A stretch of 64,000 bases of DNA from Poa pratensis (GCA_947311845.1 CAMZMU010000069.1:9985424-10049423); one strand, 5' to 3'; shown: positions 23,235 through 34,661, numbered from the stretch's first letter. Translations and numbers: made by a program. Notes: a model not told the origin generated them from the letters alone.

Positions 23235-23860
23235 ATAAGTTTTGGTGCACATAGTGAGCCTAGTATATTTAGTTTGTTGGCTTGTTAATTTAAACACCTA
23301 GTTTTATTCCGCAATTATCAAGCCTAAACCGGAAAAGTTTTTAATCGTCTATTCACCCCCTCTAGGCGACATCCTTGTCCTTTCATCATGTCTAAGCGTG
23401 CGTGAACCTATAGGGTCACACACTTAAGGCGATGGAAGAATAATACAAATTGGATCCGAATTGGGCTGGAAATGGACTACTGAGTTGGCTTCTGTTGTGG
23501 CAGTCCATTGTGGGGAGGGCTATATAAAAGAGAGGAGGCTGCGCGTTTTAGGGTGGTTCATTCCGCAACACACTCCACCGCGGACCTAGTAGTCCGGCAT
23601 GCAGCGCTCCACGCTAAATGTTTGGATACTGATAGAGATGATGCATATGTACAACTTGGACGAGCCGCCGAGAGGAGATGTTCGTGTGAGCGACTGGATC
23701 AAAAGGATTGTAAGTATACCCTACCCCAACCCACTTCACTGAGACCGACATAACACGTCTAGTGGTAATTTCGTGATCTATAACTGCAACAGTTTCCTGA
23801 TTTATGCGTTAGAAAATTTTGATTTCCGCTAGTATAGCCTACCGGTATTCCTACATAAGA

Positions 23861-25437
23861 GGGCTAGCGCTAGATCGTCCGACGTTTCAAACACCCGACA
23901 GTATGGCAACCACAACTCTGATACCGCAAGACCTCCTGTCGTCGTTGACCGTCACTGGAGATGTTGTTGCCTGCGGATCTGGAGGCACTGATGCTTTCCG
24001 CCATAATGTGAAGACGCCATAAAAGTTGAAGCCTTGTCTGTTTGGTCCTTCAGTGCTGACCTGCGGTGGTCTCTCTACTACAGCTAATGCACTAGATGCC
24101 GAGTAGGGCCGGCAACATGTTGGTCGCGGCCGCCGTCCCAGTCGAAGCCCTCCCCCTGAGCCGTCAAGAGAAGGTTTTGAGCGTTGCCTCGCCTTTAAGC
24201 GTTGGGCTTGAGGAAGGTGTTTCCGTTGCCTCGAGCGTGGACACCAAGTCAGGGCATGCCGTGATCCTTTCAGATGCATTCGTTGTCGTGGCCATGGTCA
24301 TTGGGAGAGGTTTTGTCCTGCTCGCTATCCAGTTGCTCGTGATCGCTTTCCACCCACTCGCACTTCCTCTCCGGTCACTCGTGCTCCTTGCCAGCGAAGT
24401 CGCTCTTCGTCCGTCCAGACTTGCCCTTTGCCGATCCAGATCGAGAGTGGGAGTGAGGTCGTTGGTCACTCGTCGCTGTGTGTGTCGGTGCCGCTGAGAT
24501 CACCTACTGTGTGTTGCAAGGATTCCAATGTCAGCGCTTTTTCGGTCTCTACTTTGGAGTCTCAGTTTGCCCTCCTGCGCATGGAGCTCCTTCAGAAGGT
24601 TGAGCTGCTTCGTGATGAGATCCACGACGCTCTTGCCAAGCTTCAGGTTCTGTCTTTGGCGCCCGAGATCGAGATTGGTTCCATTGATGAGGGGTTGATT
24701 GCTTCTTTGGAGATTTTCTCCTCGTGTTGTGCAGGCGACGCTGTCTATCCTTGGGAGTTATCACCGAGGTTGTGGTTTCAGTTTTGCAGATTATGCCTGA
24801 CCTGCAGGAGCCTTGTGAGGAATCATCTATGGTGCTTCCGATGGAGGTTGGCTCATCGGAGTCTTTGGTGGTGGACATGGCGCTATCACCACCTCCGTCT
24901 GAGTCTGTCGATCGCCCGCCTCTGCGGACAGTGGAGATTTGGTTGCTTCTGTCACTTTCTCATCTTTGAGTGACCAGGTTGTTGAGATAAGTGTGTTGGC
25001 ACCTAACTCTGAGGCACTATTTGACAAAGAGGTTTGCGACTTGCTTGTCAATTTGGAGGCAACTTATCCTGGATATGGTAAGGATATTGCTTGTGTCTTG
25101 GTAGGACGGCTTCAGACGATTTATTCATGAAGGTGGAGAAGTCTATTAGGAAGACAAGAAAGAAGTTTCGCGGTGCAAGGAAAGGTTCCGCTTTCGCTTG
25201 ATTGTTGGGACCATTTCAGGTTGTTGTGTTGTCAGTTAATGGTTGTGCTAGGTTGGATGAGTAGTAGTTGTTTGTTTGTGGTTGTTGCTCGTTTTAGGTG
25301 TTGCTCTCTGTGGTCATGTGGGCTCCTCCCTGTGGTGTTTGTTGTATGTTTTTCGCCCGGTTTCTCCCACTAATAAAACGGACATCTTCTTCTTAATTAA
25401 TGGATAAGGCAAAGATTTTGCCTTCATTTAAACAAAA
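23861..25437 (+). mobile_element. LINE-type element coding only an ORF1-like zinc-knuckle protein
   Basis: The element has two adjacent CCHC knuckles: CFRCLERGHQVRAC (24218-24259) and CIRCRGHGHWERFC (24275-24316), as in plant L1-type ORF1 proteins that bind element RNA. The coding continues with frame changes through a hydrophobic segment (EVCDLLVNLEATYPGYGKDI, near 25030-25090) and a basic tail (near 25128-25200). It then passes straight into a LINE-style 3' UTR ending in TTAATTAATGGATAAGGCAAAG and an A-rich tail at about 25425-25437. No endonuclease or reverse transcriptase is present. The 5' end and target duplication are not clear. Frameshifts make it a relic. Confidence 0.6.
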
Positions 25438-26153
25438 AGGAATGGAAGCTAGTGTCCGCCCTCGCCGGCGGGACTACATAGGAAGCTGGAGCGGGCGGGG
25501 TAGAGGAGGGGTGAGGAGGCCCGGGGGTGGAGAGCTAGCCAATCTCTCCGTGACATCCTAATTAAGCATGGGTATCATCAAGACATGGAGTGCAAACATC
25601 TGTAAGGAAGTATACAAAATCCGGTAACCATGGTTCTACATTAATTAATTAACTAGAGGCAATCCAGTTCTTGCAACATCATATTGAAATTCAAAGTTTG
25701 GAAGTTGTCAGCAGATCCATTCAAGTAAATCCAGGTGCTATAGTAGAAAACACAAACAAGCAGAAACGTCGACAGTTTTAACAGCAGGTCCTCGTCATGT
25801 TTTTGTCTTCAAATCATCCCGCTTTACTGAGACAGCATGACCATCCACCAAGCATTGTTTAAATATATGTATATGTGGCCTGCAGAATCAAAACAGATAC
25901 TTCAAGTTCTTGGATGCAGAGGCCGGGGAATAATGGAGGTAACAACGTCTTAAATGTTGGAAGTGCCAACTGGTATTCGTCCCATAACTAGGCCAACATC
26001 AAGGGTGGATTATCTGTAAGTGTGTACCCGTTTTCTAATCCTCCAATACGTTGCGGTTTCAGAATTATTTCGGGGAGAGTGGAAGAAGACTAAACATGAG
26101 CTCCAGAATAAAGGATAAGGAACGTTTTACAGTACCTCTTACTAAGGATGGTC
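25438..26153. other. Stretch without a recognised gene
   Basis: GC-rich to about 25555, then AT-rich. The part nearest 26153 is downstream of the NLR relic on its strand and may be its 3' flank. I saw no domain, MITE terminus or target duplication. Confidence 0.35.
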
Positions 26154-28206
26154 TCAAAATTTCAATTGCTTGAAAACAGGTTGAACTTCATCAGTAATAG
26201 AAGTTGACTGGGATTGTTCAATATTACGTTTCTTTTGGAAGACCACGGATCCTTCAGTGGCAACATATTTCCCCGTAGACCCAGTTTCAGCTTGATCAAC
26301 CCTTTTGAGCAACAAAACCTTTGGCCTATTAGGATGCTTCTTAGCTGCATCTTCCCAATCTTGTATGGTTCCTGTATTGACCATGGAATCCAGAGCGACT
26401 TCCTGGAGGTTTGTGAACCGTTCCATTTTGATTCCACAAAGACCTACAAGACCTTGACAGAGCAACTGAAGTGAGTTGAGCATCAGCAAAGCTCCTTCCT
26501 CAATTTTTGGGAATCCCGGCGTCTGAACCACGAGGCATAGGCGTTGCAGGCTTGATAAATCTCCACGGTTTATGTGTAGACCGTCAAGGTGGTCGACTCC
26601 AACCAGTTTGAGGTAAAGCAAGTTGCGCAATGTACGCAGGCTTGATAGATCACTGCCCTTCAGGTTCGTCCATGTAAGGCACAATTCCTTGAGACCACAG
26701 CGACAAAACAAACCGTGGGAACTGTGTCAGCTTGCCGTGTAGTTTCAGGGAGCTAAGATAACCAGCTGTCTTGTCCAGATGATGAAGCAAATCCTCCGAA
26801 TGATCATTCAAATGAAGTGACAGAGAACGGGAACCCACTCCAGTATCCATGTCAGCCAGAACAAACTTGTGAATTGCCTCTGAAACCAATTTTATCTTGC
26901 TATCTGTACTAGTTGGCTGGCACCATATCTTGACCTTTCTCAGTTTTTTCAAAAGAGCCATTAGTTGCGGGAATGCATAGTTCTTGTCTGTAACAAATCC
27001 AACTAGAGTCTGCAAGTTGCTTTCTCCAGGCAAAATCTTCTTAAGTCTATTCTCTGCACACAGTTTTGTACGAAGCTCGAGCTTAACCTTTCCAAACAGG
27101 TGAGCTAGGTGGGGTAGACCGAGGACCTCCACCGGCAGTGTCTCTATCTTCGTCTTCCTCAAGTCGAGCGTCTCCAAACAATGTAGCCTTTCCATTTTAC
27201 TTGTGAGATTGCAAACAGCGCTCCCTAGGCTAAGATATTTCAGATGCAACAGCTTGTAGATGTACTTGAGATCCTCCTCATTCAAATCACTGCATTCTTT
27301 CAAATCCAACACTCTCAGCAACTCACACTTGGTCAGCTCCGAAACAGCATCTCCTGCACTCCCAAAGACTGTCAGGGACCTGGGGCGCAGCTGCTTGCTC
27401 TCGTCCGACGAGGATGTCTTGGTAAATCTCATGACATTAGTCCAGCTGTGGCGGCCATTCGCTGGACTTGAAAGATGATTCTTGTCCGATGCTTCTGTGC
27501 CCTTTGTATGATGATTCTGGATAACAAGGTGACGGAAATTGCTACGGCTGCCAGCACCAAAAGTTGTAATGAAATTACAAGACCTGGATTTGTGCAGCAT
27601 GAATTGGTGCATGATACTGTGAGTTCTGCAGGTCTTCACTCTGGCGTTGTTGCTTACATCGATAGGACGAATTATGCACCGGTCAATTAGTTCCTTCAAG
27701 TTCTCATCTGCAACCTCCAAGGCACTCTGGCGTCCGCGTGGATGTACGTATCCTTCGGCTGACAATGGTAGACTGCTGAAACTGCTCATTAGAACTTGTC
27801 GCAGTTTGGTGAAGTCACCATTCTTGTTCTCGTCGGTACGTTCACCTAGGTTCTGGCTAATTTCATGACAGCATGCTCCTGTGAGCATATTTTCGCCCTG
27901 CAAAACTTTGGCAACACTAACGAGAGCAAGTGGTAGGCCATCACATTTCTCCACGATTGCAGTTGAGCCCTCCTCCATGTCAGGTGAACATCCACTGACG
28001 AAAACCTTTTTATTTAGCAGATCCTTCGAGTGTTCTGCACTAAGAGTTCTCATACTGTAAACATAACCGTAACCTGAGCTGCAGGCGTTAGCTACTGACT
28101 GAATTGACGTGGTCACAAGTATTCTGCTTTTTGTTTTCACGGAGAAGATAGGTTTTATTGCATTCCAAAGCTGCTTCCCGATGTCATCAATTACAATTAA
28201 GCACCT
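26154..28206 (-). pseudogene. NB-ARC-LRR (NLR) disease resistance gene relic
   Basis: Remains of an intracellular immune receptor. Reading starts after a splice acceptor (CTGCAG, exon from about 28206) with kinase-2 LIVIDDI, then RNBS-B KSRILVTTS, GLPL (KCDGLPLALVSVAKVL), then the MHD-position segment RTHSIMHQFM, followed by leucine-rich repeats (LRVLDLKECSDL, LKYLSLGS, LETLDLRKTKIETLP). The P-loop exon and coiled coil are not found in the 1.1 kb upstream. Between SSLPLS and AEGYVHPRG the usual RNBS-D part (TCLLYLSIFPEDY-like) is missing without loss of frame. One frameshift near 26695-26711 separates the last LRRs, which run to 26154. Truncation, deletion and frameshift make it a pseudogene. 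Related genes in grasses are CC-NB-LRR proteins. Confidence 0.85.
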
Positions 28207-28461
28207 GCAGGTAGAAAAGTGGCAAACAAAAGTTAATCCCCTAATTTTTTAGTACCTAAGTCCACCCATTGAGTGATTTCTGCATGTACTAATCCCCTAA
28301 TTGCTCTCATGAGTTTACATAAAAATGCAATTTGCCTATGGGGGGAAATTGGCACTTGTGTAACAAATTTATCCCCCGGTTATATAGGGCATGCTGCTGG
28401 GATCCGTTGAATATAAATATATTGCCTAGCCCTTTTCCATCAGTTTATACTTTTGATTTAG

Positions 28462-28550
28462 ATGGCTAGTGCAGCAATTCTATATGGCATCAGATACAAG
28501 AGGTCTCAAGTTCAAGACCCTGCTCACGCAGTATTAAAAAAAGAAAAAAA
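28462..28550 (+). mobile_element. Short tRNA-like SINE fragment
   Basis: GATGGCTAGTGCAGC resembles a Pol III A box, and AAGTTCAAGACCC about 50 bases later resembles a B box. An A-rich tail follows near 28535-28552. The tRNA-like spacing supports a SINE head. Target duplication not resolved. Confidence 0.4.
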
Positions 28551-28559
28551 AATTCTGCA

Positions 28560-28712
28560 GCCTGCACCATAACGATTTAGATAAAGCCCCTCCTTGGCTC
28601 ATCCTAAACTAATCCATGATCCCTTTATTCAGCGGATTGACTTTGTATTTAGTTCAAATTTAAACTAGAAAGCAAATCAATCCAGTGAGAAACCATGCTT
28701 CCAAACAGGGCC
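28560..28712. mobile_element. Possible PIF/Harbinger-type MITE fragment
   Basis: CCAAACAGGGCC at 28701-28712 equals the antisense of the GGCCCTGTTTGG terminus common in Tourist/hAT-like grass MITEs. No partner terminus is seen at the left, so only one end is supported. Confidence 0.3.
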
Positions 28713-29377
28713 TACATAGAGAAACAACTAATGCCAGTGTTCTCCGGTAGCAGCCGCCGCACCCGAGCTTCTCGCTCCCTCTCGGTCTCCTCGTGCCGCC
28801 GCTGCCACTCTCGCCTCAAGGGTCCTTCGGGTCCTCCTCCTCTTAACTACTGTTGTTTTTCAACATAACAAAACTGAAGAATAGGGAGACACTGATTTTG
28901 TGCAGCGTAATGTGTTGCTGCTTTTCTGCGTTTTTTCTCCTTTTCTTTAGAGAGATTGCTGTGATGATTCACCCCATTACCGGATTGTGCCCACGATCGA
29001 GGTGTACACTATCACGTGCCTATGTTGCTGGACGGGAGCACACAGACCGCATCCTCATCTGTCTCTGACGCTAACTGAACTTAGCTAGGAAGTAGCTGGC
29101 CGGGCAGTGCTCCCCTTTTCGAAAAAAGCTAGGAAATGTAGCTAACTATCTAACTGAACGTACGACAACAGAAACTGACCAACAACTACCGCACCACGTC
29201 CTACTCCTCCGCTACAGCTCGCGCACTCTGCATGGCTGCTGCGGCATCGCTGGTCCCTAAGGATGTCATATGGTTGGCCATCGAGTGAGGTCCTGCGGAG
29301 CGGTGCTCTCCCCCACACTAATTTGGGGGCGCCCTAAAGGTATTCGATCCAGTGACAGGCTCTGAATAGTTCAATCT

Positions 29378-30117
29378 TTTTTTTTTTGAATTTTCTACGT
29401 ATATTAATCAACAGAGTACCACATACAGCGTACATAGTACGAACAGCAAGTACAAATTGAAATACGTAGAGGAAGCAGAACCATGGGGAGCAACAGCAGC
29501 ATCGCCGGCGTCGAGGTCGAGGGTCGCCGTCCACCAAACCATCCACTGCCCGAGAGGACCTTCACAGTTGAATCGCGCCGCAGGGCCTGACTCCCACACG
29601 GACACGGCCCGACGACCGTGTGCGGCGGAGCTTGGGGCGATGAAGAGCACGGCGCATCCCCTCCCGCACCTGCAACACCTCCTTGCCGCAGCCATCCTTG
29701 AGCTCGACGCAGATCGACGCCGCGAAGCCCACCTGGCCCTGTCACCCACCGGCCAGATCCGCCGCCTCGGATCCAGCGGTAGGCGGAAGAACTCGACCAC
29801 CGCACCGGGCCCCGAGCTCCCGCAAGTCAGCCACCTCGCGTCGAAGCCCCACCGGAGCTCCTCCGCCGGAGACGAAGGTCGCCGACACCAAACACCACAC
29901 CGGCCGCTCCGCCGTCTCCCCAGCGCCGCCGGCGGGTACCTACCCACCCCTACTCTATATACACGAGGAGATCCGGGGATTCCCCACCCCATCCGCCGCC
30001 GGAGCGGTCGAGGGGAGAGGGATCCCACGGATCCGCGGCGGCGAGAGTGTGGCGAGCAAGAGGTTCCAGAAAAAACGCCCCTCCTTCACTGTAGCGGGGA
30101 AGGAGGAAGAAGCTGTC
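29378..30117 (-). mobile_element. 740-bp non-autonomous LINE derivative
   Basis: A 16-bp target duplication CTGAATAGTTCAATCT sits at 29362-29377 and 30118-30133. The T run at 29377-29388 is the element's A tail on the minus strand, preceded by GATTAATATACGTAGAAAATTC, a LINE-style 3' end. The rest is GC-rich, like a LINE 5' UTR, with overlapping open frames on both strands and no endonuclease, RT or zinc knuckle. It looks like 5' UTR joined directly to 3' end. Confidence 0.75.
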
Positions 30118-30200
30118 CTGAATAGTTCAATCTCTTTAACTTAAAGTTGGATATTTGTGTACATGAGTGGATTTTGGAATGCTCTCCCAGGCCTTCTAAA

Positions 30201-30274
30201 ATTGCATATAGGATATTTTATCTAAAAAATTGCATATAGGATATTTATCTAAAAAATTGCATATAGGATATGCG
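30201..30274. repeat. Short tandem array, 27-28-bp unit
   Basis: ATTGCATATAGGATATTT(T)ATCTAAAAA occurs at 30201-30228 and 30229-30255, followed by a partial third copy from 30256. About 2.6 copies. Confidence 0.85.
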
Positions 30275-30512
30275 TTATTGCAGATAGTACATATTGCAAC
30301 AAAGTAAGCTGAACCTTTAAGCTTGGAATTCATATTGCTACAATTAGGAATATAACTGCATAGAAATTATTGGTGACTTTTGTTAATGGATGCTATACGA
30401 GTAACTGAAACTGAAAGAATTGGCGTCCATGTTCCAACGAGAACGGAACACTATATGACTCTTTAGGTGATCAATTTGCATCTTTCTTTTCTTCGTGTGC
30501 TGTCTGCATCCT

Positions 30513-30526
30513 TTTTTTTAGATAAA
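30513..30526 (-). mobile_element. Minimal LINE/SINE tail insertion (14 bases)
   Basis: GTGCTGTCTGCATCCT occurs at 30497-30512 and 30527-30542, a perfect 16-bp duplication. Between the copies are only TTTTTTTAGATAAA, the antisense of the LINE 3' tail seen at 53586 and 8134. Read as an extreme 5' truncation. Confidence 0.65.
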
Positions 30527-32997
30527 GTGCTGTCTGCATCCTACGCTCTCTCACTTGGCTCAGCTCCACAGATAAAAAACATGTGCCTTTTCTCTACCTC
30601 TCTATTTCCCTGCACTGAGAAGTGGCTCTTAGTCCGGTGAATGCCGACTTAAGACACTTTTTCCGTGGATTTAAACCTAGGCTTCTCATCTGCTTAAAAG
30701 ATACCATCAGGTGCAATTGACTGACATCTTTTTCTTTCTATTTTCCTGTACTTTCAATTTTCGCAAGAGTTCCAGGCCGTGCTACATTTTATGCTATTTC
30801 CCTTTTTTATTAGGAATTATTATGTAGCTCTGGAAATTATTCCTCTGCTCTAGAAAGTGAAACACGCTGTGCCAAAGAAAATTTTGCATGCTGGCCACTT
30901 GTTCGGTAAAATGCTTCAATAATTGTCCTTCGTTTCAGTTGAATTGAATCTGAGAATTCCTCATTATTAGATTACATGCCAATGCCTCTTTTAACATCAA
31001 ACATCACTAATAAGACTTTGATTGATACTTTGGGTCAACAGATGGGAACATGTTGTTTCATATTTCTGTTTGTTGCAAGCTGTACTAGCTAGTGAAGTAT
31101 ATCTTATGTTAGGAACAGGAGGTGATCATATATAACCTTGGTTCCGGTGTGTATAGTACAAACAAATTCCTATTTATTTTGGTAGGTATAATGTCTGTGG
31201 ATCTGTCATGCTTATTGGTAGCTTGATGATAAATATGCTATTACCTCAACTTATTTTTTTGCAGGTGCTTCCTTGTTCCTAATTTTGTGGGCTGATATTA
31301 AAGATGTATTCTCTGCAGTAAGAAACTTAATATTGTTCTCTAAAAAAATGTTCTCTCCAGGATACACTAGCCAGGTAGGCACTTGGCGTTGTAACCGGTT
31401 GAATAACCAAGATAATCGTTCTATAGGATTTATATTCTTTGGACTTTGATCTTATTTTTTCATAAACTACATTATATTCTTTGGACGTTTCCTGTTGTCT
31501 GGTTGTTGCTTATAGTTTTAACCTTGCATCCACCGTTGCGTAGGTTGTTTTCAAAATTGTAGAAGAAAACCCAAGAGACATTAACGACCAAGTGGCAGAT
31601 TTGAGCAGTATCTACGTCGATGAATCAGTCCCTCGCTTGTACGAGAATTCTCGAATATCTTCAGATCAACTGCCTGGCCAGTCAGGTAAAGTAAAACCTG
31701 TTGATTTACTGTTAGCTCTTCAGATCATGAGCCTCTTGTAAATAACTTGCTTCAAATTTGTGCATCTCAACTCATGTCCAGGTATTGTGAAGCGGGCTGT
31801 GGCGCTTGGTCGGTACGTGCAGAATCCATTGGCGATGGTTGCAACAGTCTGTGGACCTGGAAAAGATATACTGTCATGGAAATTGCACCCCCTCCAAGAG
31901 TTCCTTACTCCTGAAGAGAAGTATGAAGTTGTCAAGCAAGTAATGGTTGATGCGACAAATCAGATAGGATTTGATGTTAACCTTGCTGCTAGCCATGGGT
32001 GGCATTTTTCAACTTTACAGTTTGTTGCTTGTTTGGGTCCACGCAAAGCTTCCGCTCTGCAGAAAGAGTTGGTAAGAGAGGGATCCTCTTTTAGTCGCAA
32101 GGAGTTCGCAGAACCTCTAGGCAGGAAAGTGTTCATGAATGCGTCTGGGTTTTTACGTGTTCGAAGGAGTGGTGCAGCGGCAGCTAGTTCTGAAAATCAT
32201 TGATCTTCTTGACGATACAAGGATCCATCCTGAATCATATGCATTGGCCAATAAGTTGGCCAAGGATGTCTACGCCGAGGGCGCACCGTGAAACAGATGA
32301 GATGGATGAGGATGAGCAAGAGATGGCAATTGAGCAAGTAAGAGAAAACCCGAACTTGCTTAACCGTCTTGACATCGATGAATACATGAAAAGTATCCCT
32401 GGGGATTTGCATAAAACGGAGACACTGCGTGATATAAAGACGGAATTGATGTGTGGTTATTCTGATTGGAGGACCCCCTATACTGAACCAAGTTCAGATG
32501 AGGAATTTTGGATGCTCTCTGGTGAGACCGAGGACAGCCAATCAGAAGGAAGGATTGTTCAACTAACAGTTTGCCAGATACAAGAGAGCCGAATTGTTTG
32601 CACTTTTGATTCTGGCTTAAAAGCAATAGTTTTGGGAGACAACTACTCTGATGATGGCTTTGACGCGGAGACACTACCGATACGTCAAGGTGATGTATTA
32701 TGTGGCAAAATCAAGAATGTGAATAAAAATAGGTTCCAAGTTTACCTAACATGCAAGGCTAGTGACATGAGAAGATCATTATCCACAAGGAATCATGATC
32801 CATACTATCACGAACAAGAGATGGCTTCACAGGATGAGCTAGCTAAGGCTCGGAAACAGAAGGAACTTGCGAAGAAACAATTCAAGCCACGGATGATTGT
32901 TCATCCTCACTTTCAGAACTTGACAGCTGAGGAAGCAAAGCAGGTATGCTCAACTCCTCATTCTTTCCCTCTTCCGTTCAATGATAGTATCTGATCT

Positions 32998-34097
32998 TGT
33001 CGGGGGGCTACCCCCGGTAGGGTCAAGGCTTGGCATAAGAAAAGTTTAAGTATATGCCGAAGTACGGAGAGGGCCGACCTGCTTGGGCCTGGGAGAAACC
33101 GAGCTTCATCTTAACCTAGAGAGTATAAAGACCGACCTATCTTGGCCCAGAGGGGTCTGAGGTTTCCCGTTGGCATGGGCCGAGGTTCACTGGCCGAGCT
33201 ATGGTCAGCCGACCTAATTCCTCGGTGCTATGGTTTGTGTTGTGAGTACAGGAGATGCTATTGGAAGGAAGTGAGGTCCGACCTGGTAAAAGATCATAAG
33301 CGCAGGACCCGGCTAACCACGGCAGGAGGCCGTAGCTCGGGCAGGAGTCAATGCTCCTGTCACTTCACGCCTGACACGGAAGCGTCTGTCACGGAGCATG
33401 GCAGAGGCGTGCCCCGGGTTCGGCGGGGCTGCACGCCTCTGACCGCTGACCGCGTGAGATCCGGGGAAAAGGCTACGAAGTAGCACGGCATGGCTATGTC
33501 TTGTCTCTGTCAGAGGGGACATCCTAGCTCCACTGTGGTGACGCAGGGGATGGGCTGGCCATGTCTTGTCCCTGGCAGGACTACAATGATGACCAAAGCA
33601 GAGGCATGGCTACAGTGTTCAGCGAGGGGCACAACGGTAACCGGTTGGCCTATATAGAGGGCTTCACCCCCCTCCTGCTTGACCCCCGACGGAGAGATCG
33701 ATCAACAAAAAGAGAAGAGAGAAAGGAACCTCGGAACACCCCGGAAACACCTCGGATCTAGCTCGGAGTGCCTTCTTCCTCCCGTAGCTCCATCTTTTAC
33801 CTCAAGTTCTCACCATTGTATCATCATACAGCTCGAGGAGCAGCTTGTACTTGTCACTTTGAGCTATACACTGAGTAGGATAGTGCTGCAGTAGGGGTGT
33901 TACCTCCACAAGAGGGCCCCGAAGCAGGGTACATCGTGGTGTGCTTTGTGTTCTTGTTTCTTGGTTTCTCGTTCGTGTTCTTGCGTGTTCTTGCGTGTGC
34001 ACTTCTTGAGTGCATAAACCCTCCCCGGATTCCCCCAACGACCATTCGGCCCCATCTTAGCCATACCTATGGCATCTGCCGTGATCCCACCACGACA
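32998..34097 (+). repeat. 5' LTR of the Tat-type element
   Basis: 1100 bp, TGTCGGGGGGCTACCCCC to ...CCACCACGACA. A TATA box TATATAGA lies at 33651-33658. An ATG near the end (34069) opens a frame that runs across the PBS into the internal region. Confidence 0.95.
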
Positions 34098-34368
34098 GTT
34101 GGCGCCCACCGTGGGGCAGATTGAGGCGTTGGAGGGAGTTTACATCCGGACGGGCTCAGGCGAGCGTGTTCTTTCCGGGCTTATCGCCAAGATCGGTGAG
34201 TTCACCTTCATCAGCGACAACGCGGGGTGTTTCGCCGGCAAGCCCTTCCCCGAGCATGGCTTCACCATGATGCTCGGCAGCTTCGTCACCTACGTTGCTG
34301 TCGAGGTTGTTCGCGGTACCCGGAGCAGGTGCTCGTGGACGACGAAACTCCTCTCCTCGCGGCTTTAG
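34069..34368 (+). other. Open frame crossing the LTR-PBS boundary
   Basis: A 99-codon frame starts with ATG in the last 29 bases of the 5' LTR and reads through the PBS into the leader, ending at 34368. The codons after the PBS look protein-like (LSGLIAKIGEFTFISDNAG). It could be the N-terminus of the element's Gag, now separated from 34662 by frameshifts, or chance. The same ATG is present in the 3' LTR. Confidence 0.35.
34099..34117 (+). other. Primer binding site, probably lysine tRNA
   Basis: TTGGCGCCCACCGTGGGGC starts one base after the LTR. From memory it is complementary to the 3' end of plant tRNA-Lys; the TGGCGCCC core is typical of this class of Gypsy elements. Confidence 0.75.
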
Positions 34369-34661
34369 GTCGGCGTATCACTCGCCCCGAGAGCTGCGTG
34401 GAGGTGATGATGACGGTCCGGTTGATGCCGCTGGCAAAGTAGATGCCAGCAAATCCAAGCGGCCGAGGTTGCTAAGGTGAGATCTGCAAAGCCCAGGCTA
34501 GAGAAAGAGTTGCCTGGTACCCCCGAGCTGCAGGGCCGAGGTGCGACCCTGGTAGAGATAGTGGAGACACTGGCAGACCCAGTAAATCCAGGAGTGGATG
34601 TAGTGGTGACTGTGGCCGACCTAGAGGCAAAGCGTGTCCTGTTGCAAAGGAGGCTGTAGCA

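Larger units (their letters stand above)
10059..23385 (+). mobile_element. Sirevirus-like solo LTR, interrupted by a full Sirevirus
   Basis: The LTR occupies 10059-12098 and 23240-23385, about 2.2 kb after removing the inner element. It begins TGAAAGTGCATGTG and ends CTTGTCCTTTCA. It is flanked by identical 5-bp duplications TCATG at 10054-10058 and 23386-23390, which lie inside the Angela-like LTR. Its sequence is related to that of the inner element's LTR: both share GTACTCCCCTAAAAAGGAGG and a CCCCCTCTAGG(C/T)G stretch near the end. The region 11150-11270 repeats CAGGCCGGC-type motifs. No coding domain is present. Confidence 0.8.
9295..23855 (+). mobile_element. Angela-like Copia solo LTR, interrupted by a nested insertion
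   Basis: The LTR occupies 9295-10058 and 23391-23855, about 1.2 kb once the insertion is removed. It starts TGTAAGAAATATGTCCAAGAGGCAAT, a close variant of the Angela/WIS-type LTR start (established Triticeae family; the match is from memory), and ends ...TATTCCTACA. Flanks are GAAGA (9290-9294) and TAAGA (23856-23860), a 5-bp target duplication with one change. A TATA box TATATAAAAG lies at 23521-23530. No internal region or second LTR is present, so it is read as a solo LTR left by unequal recombination. Confidence 0.75.
28207..29361. other. Upstream of the NLR relic: mostly unrecognised
   Basis: No P-loop exon is visible. It contains the SINE-like piece at 28462-28550 and a possible MITE end at 28701-28712, listed separately. 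The rest is low-information DNA. Confidence 0.35.
30134..31543. other. Region upstream of the SPT6 relic without recognised exons
   Basis: Apart from the tandem array and the tail insertion, this AT-rich DNA shows no coding segment I can match. The SPT6 N-terminal half (acidic region, Tex-like helices, YqgF-like domain) is not visible here. It may be intron or unrelated flank. Confidence 0.4.

Noticed and set aside
29408..30125. Long R/P/S-rich frames on both strands
   Set aside because: They fall inside the LINE derivative and are due to high GC content; no known domain.
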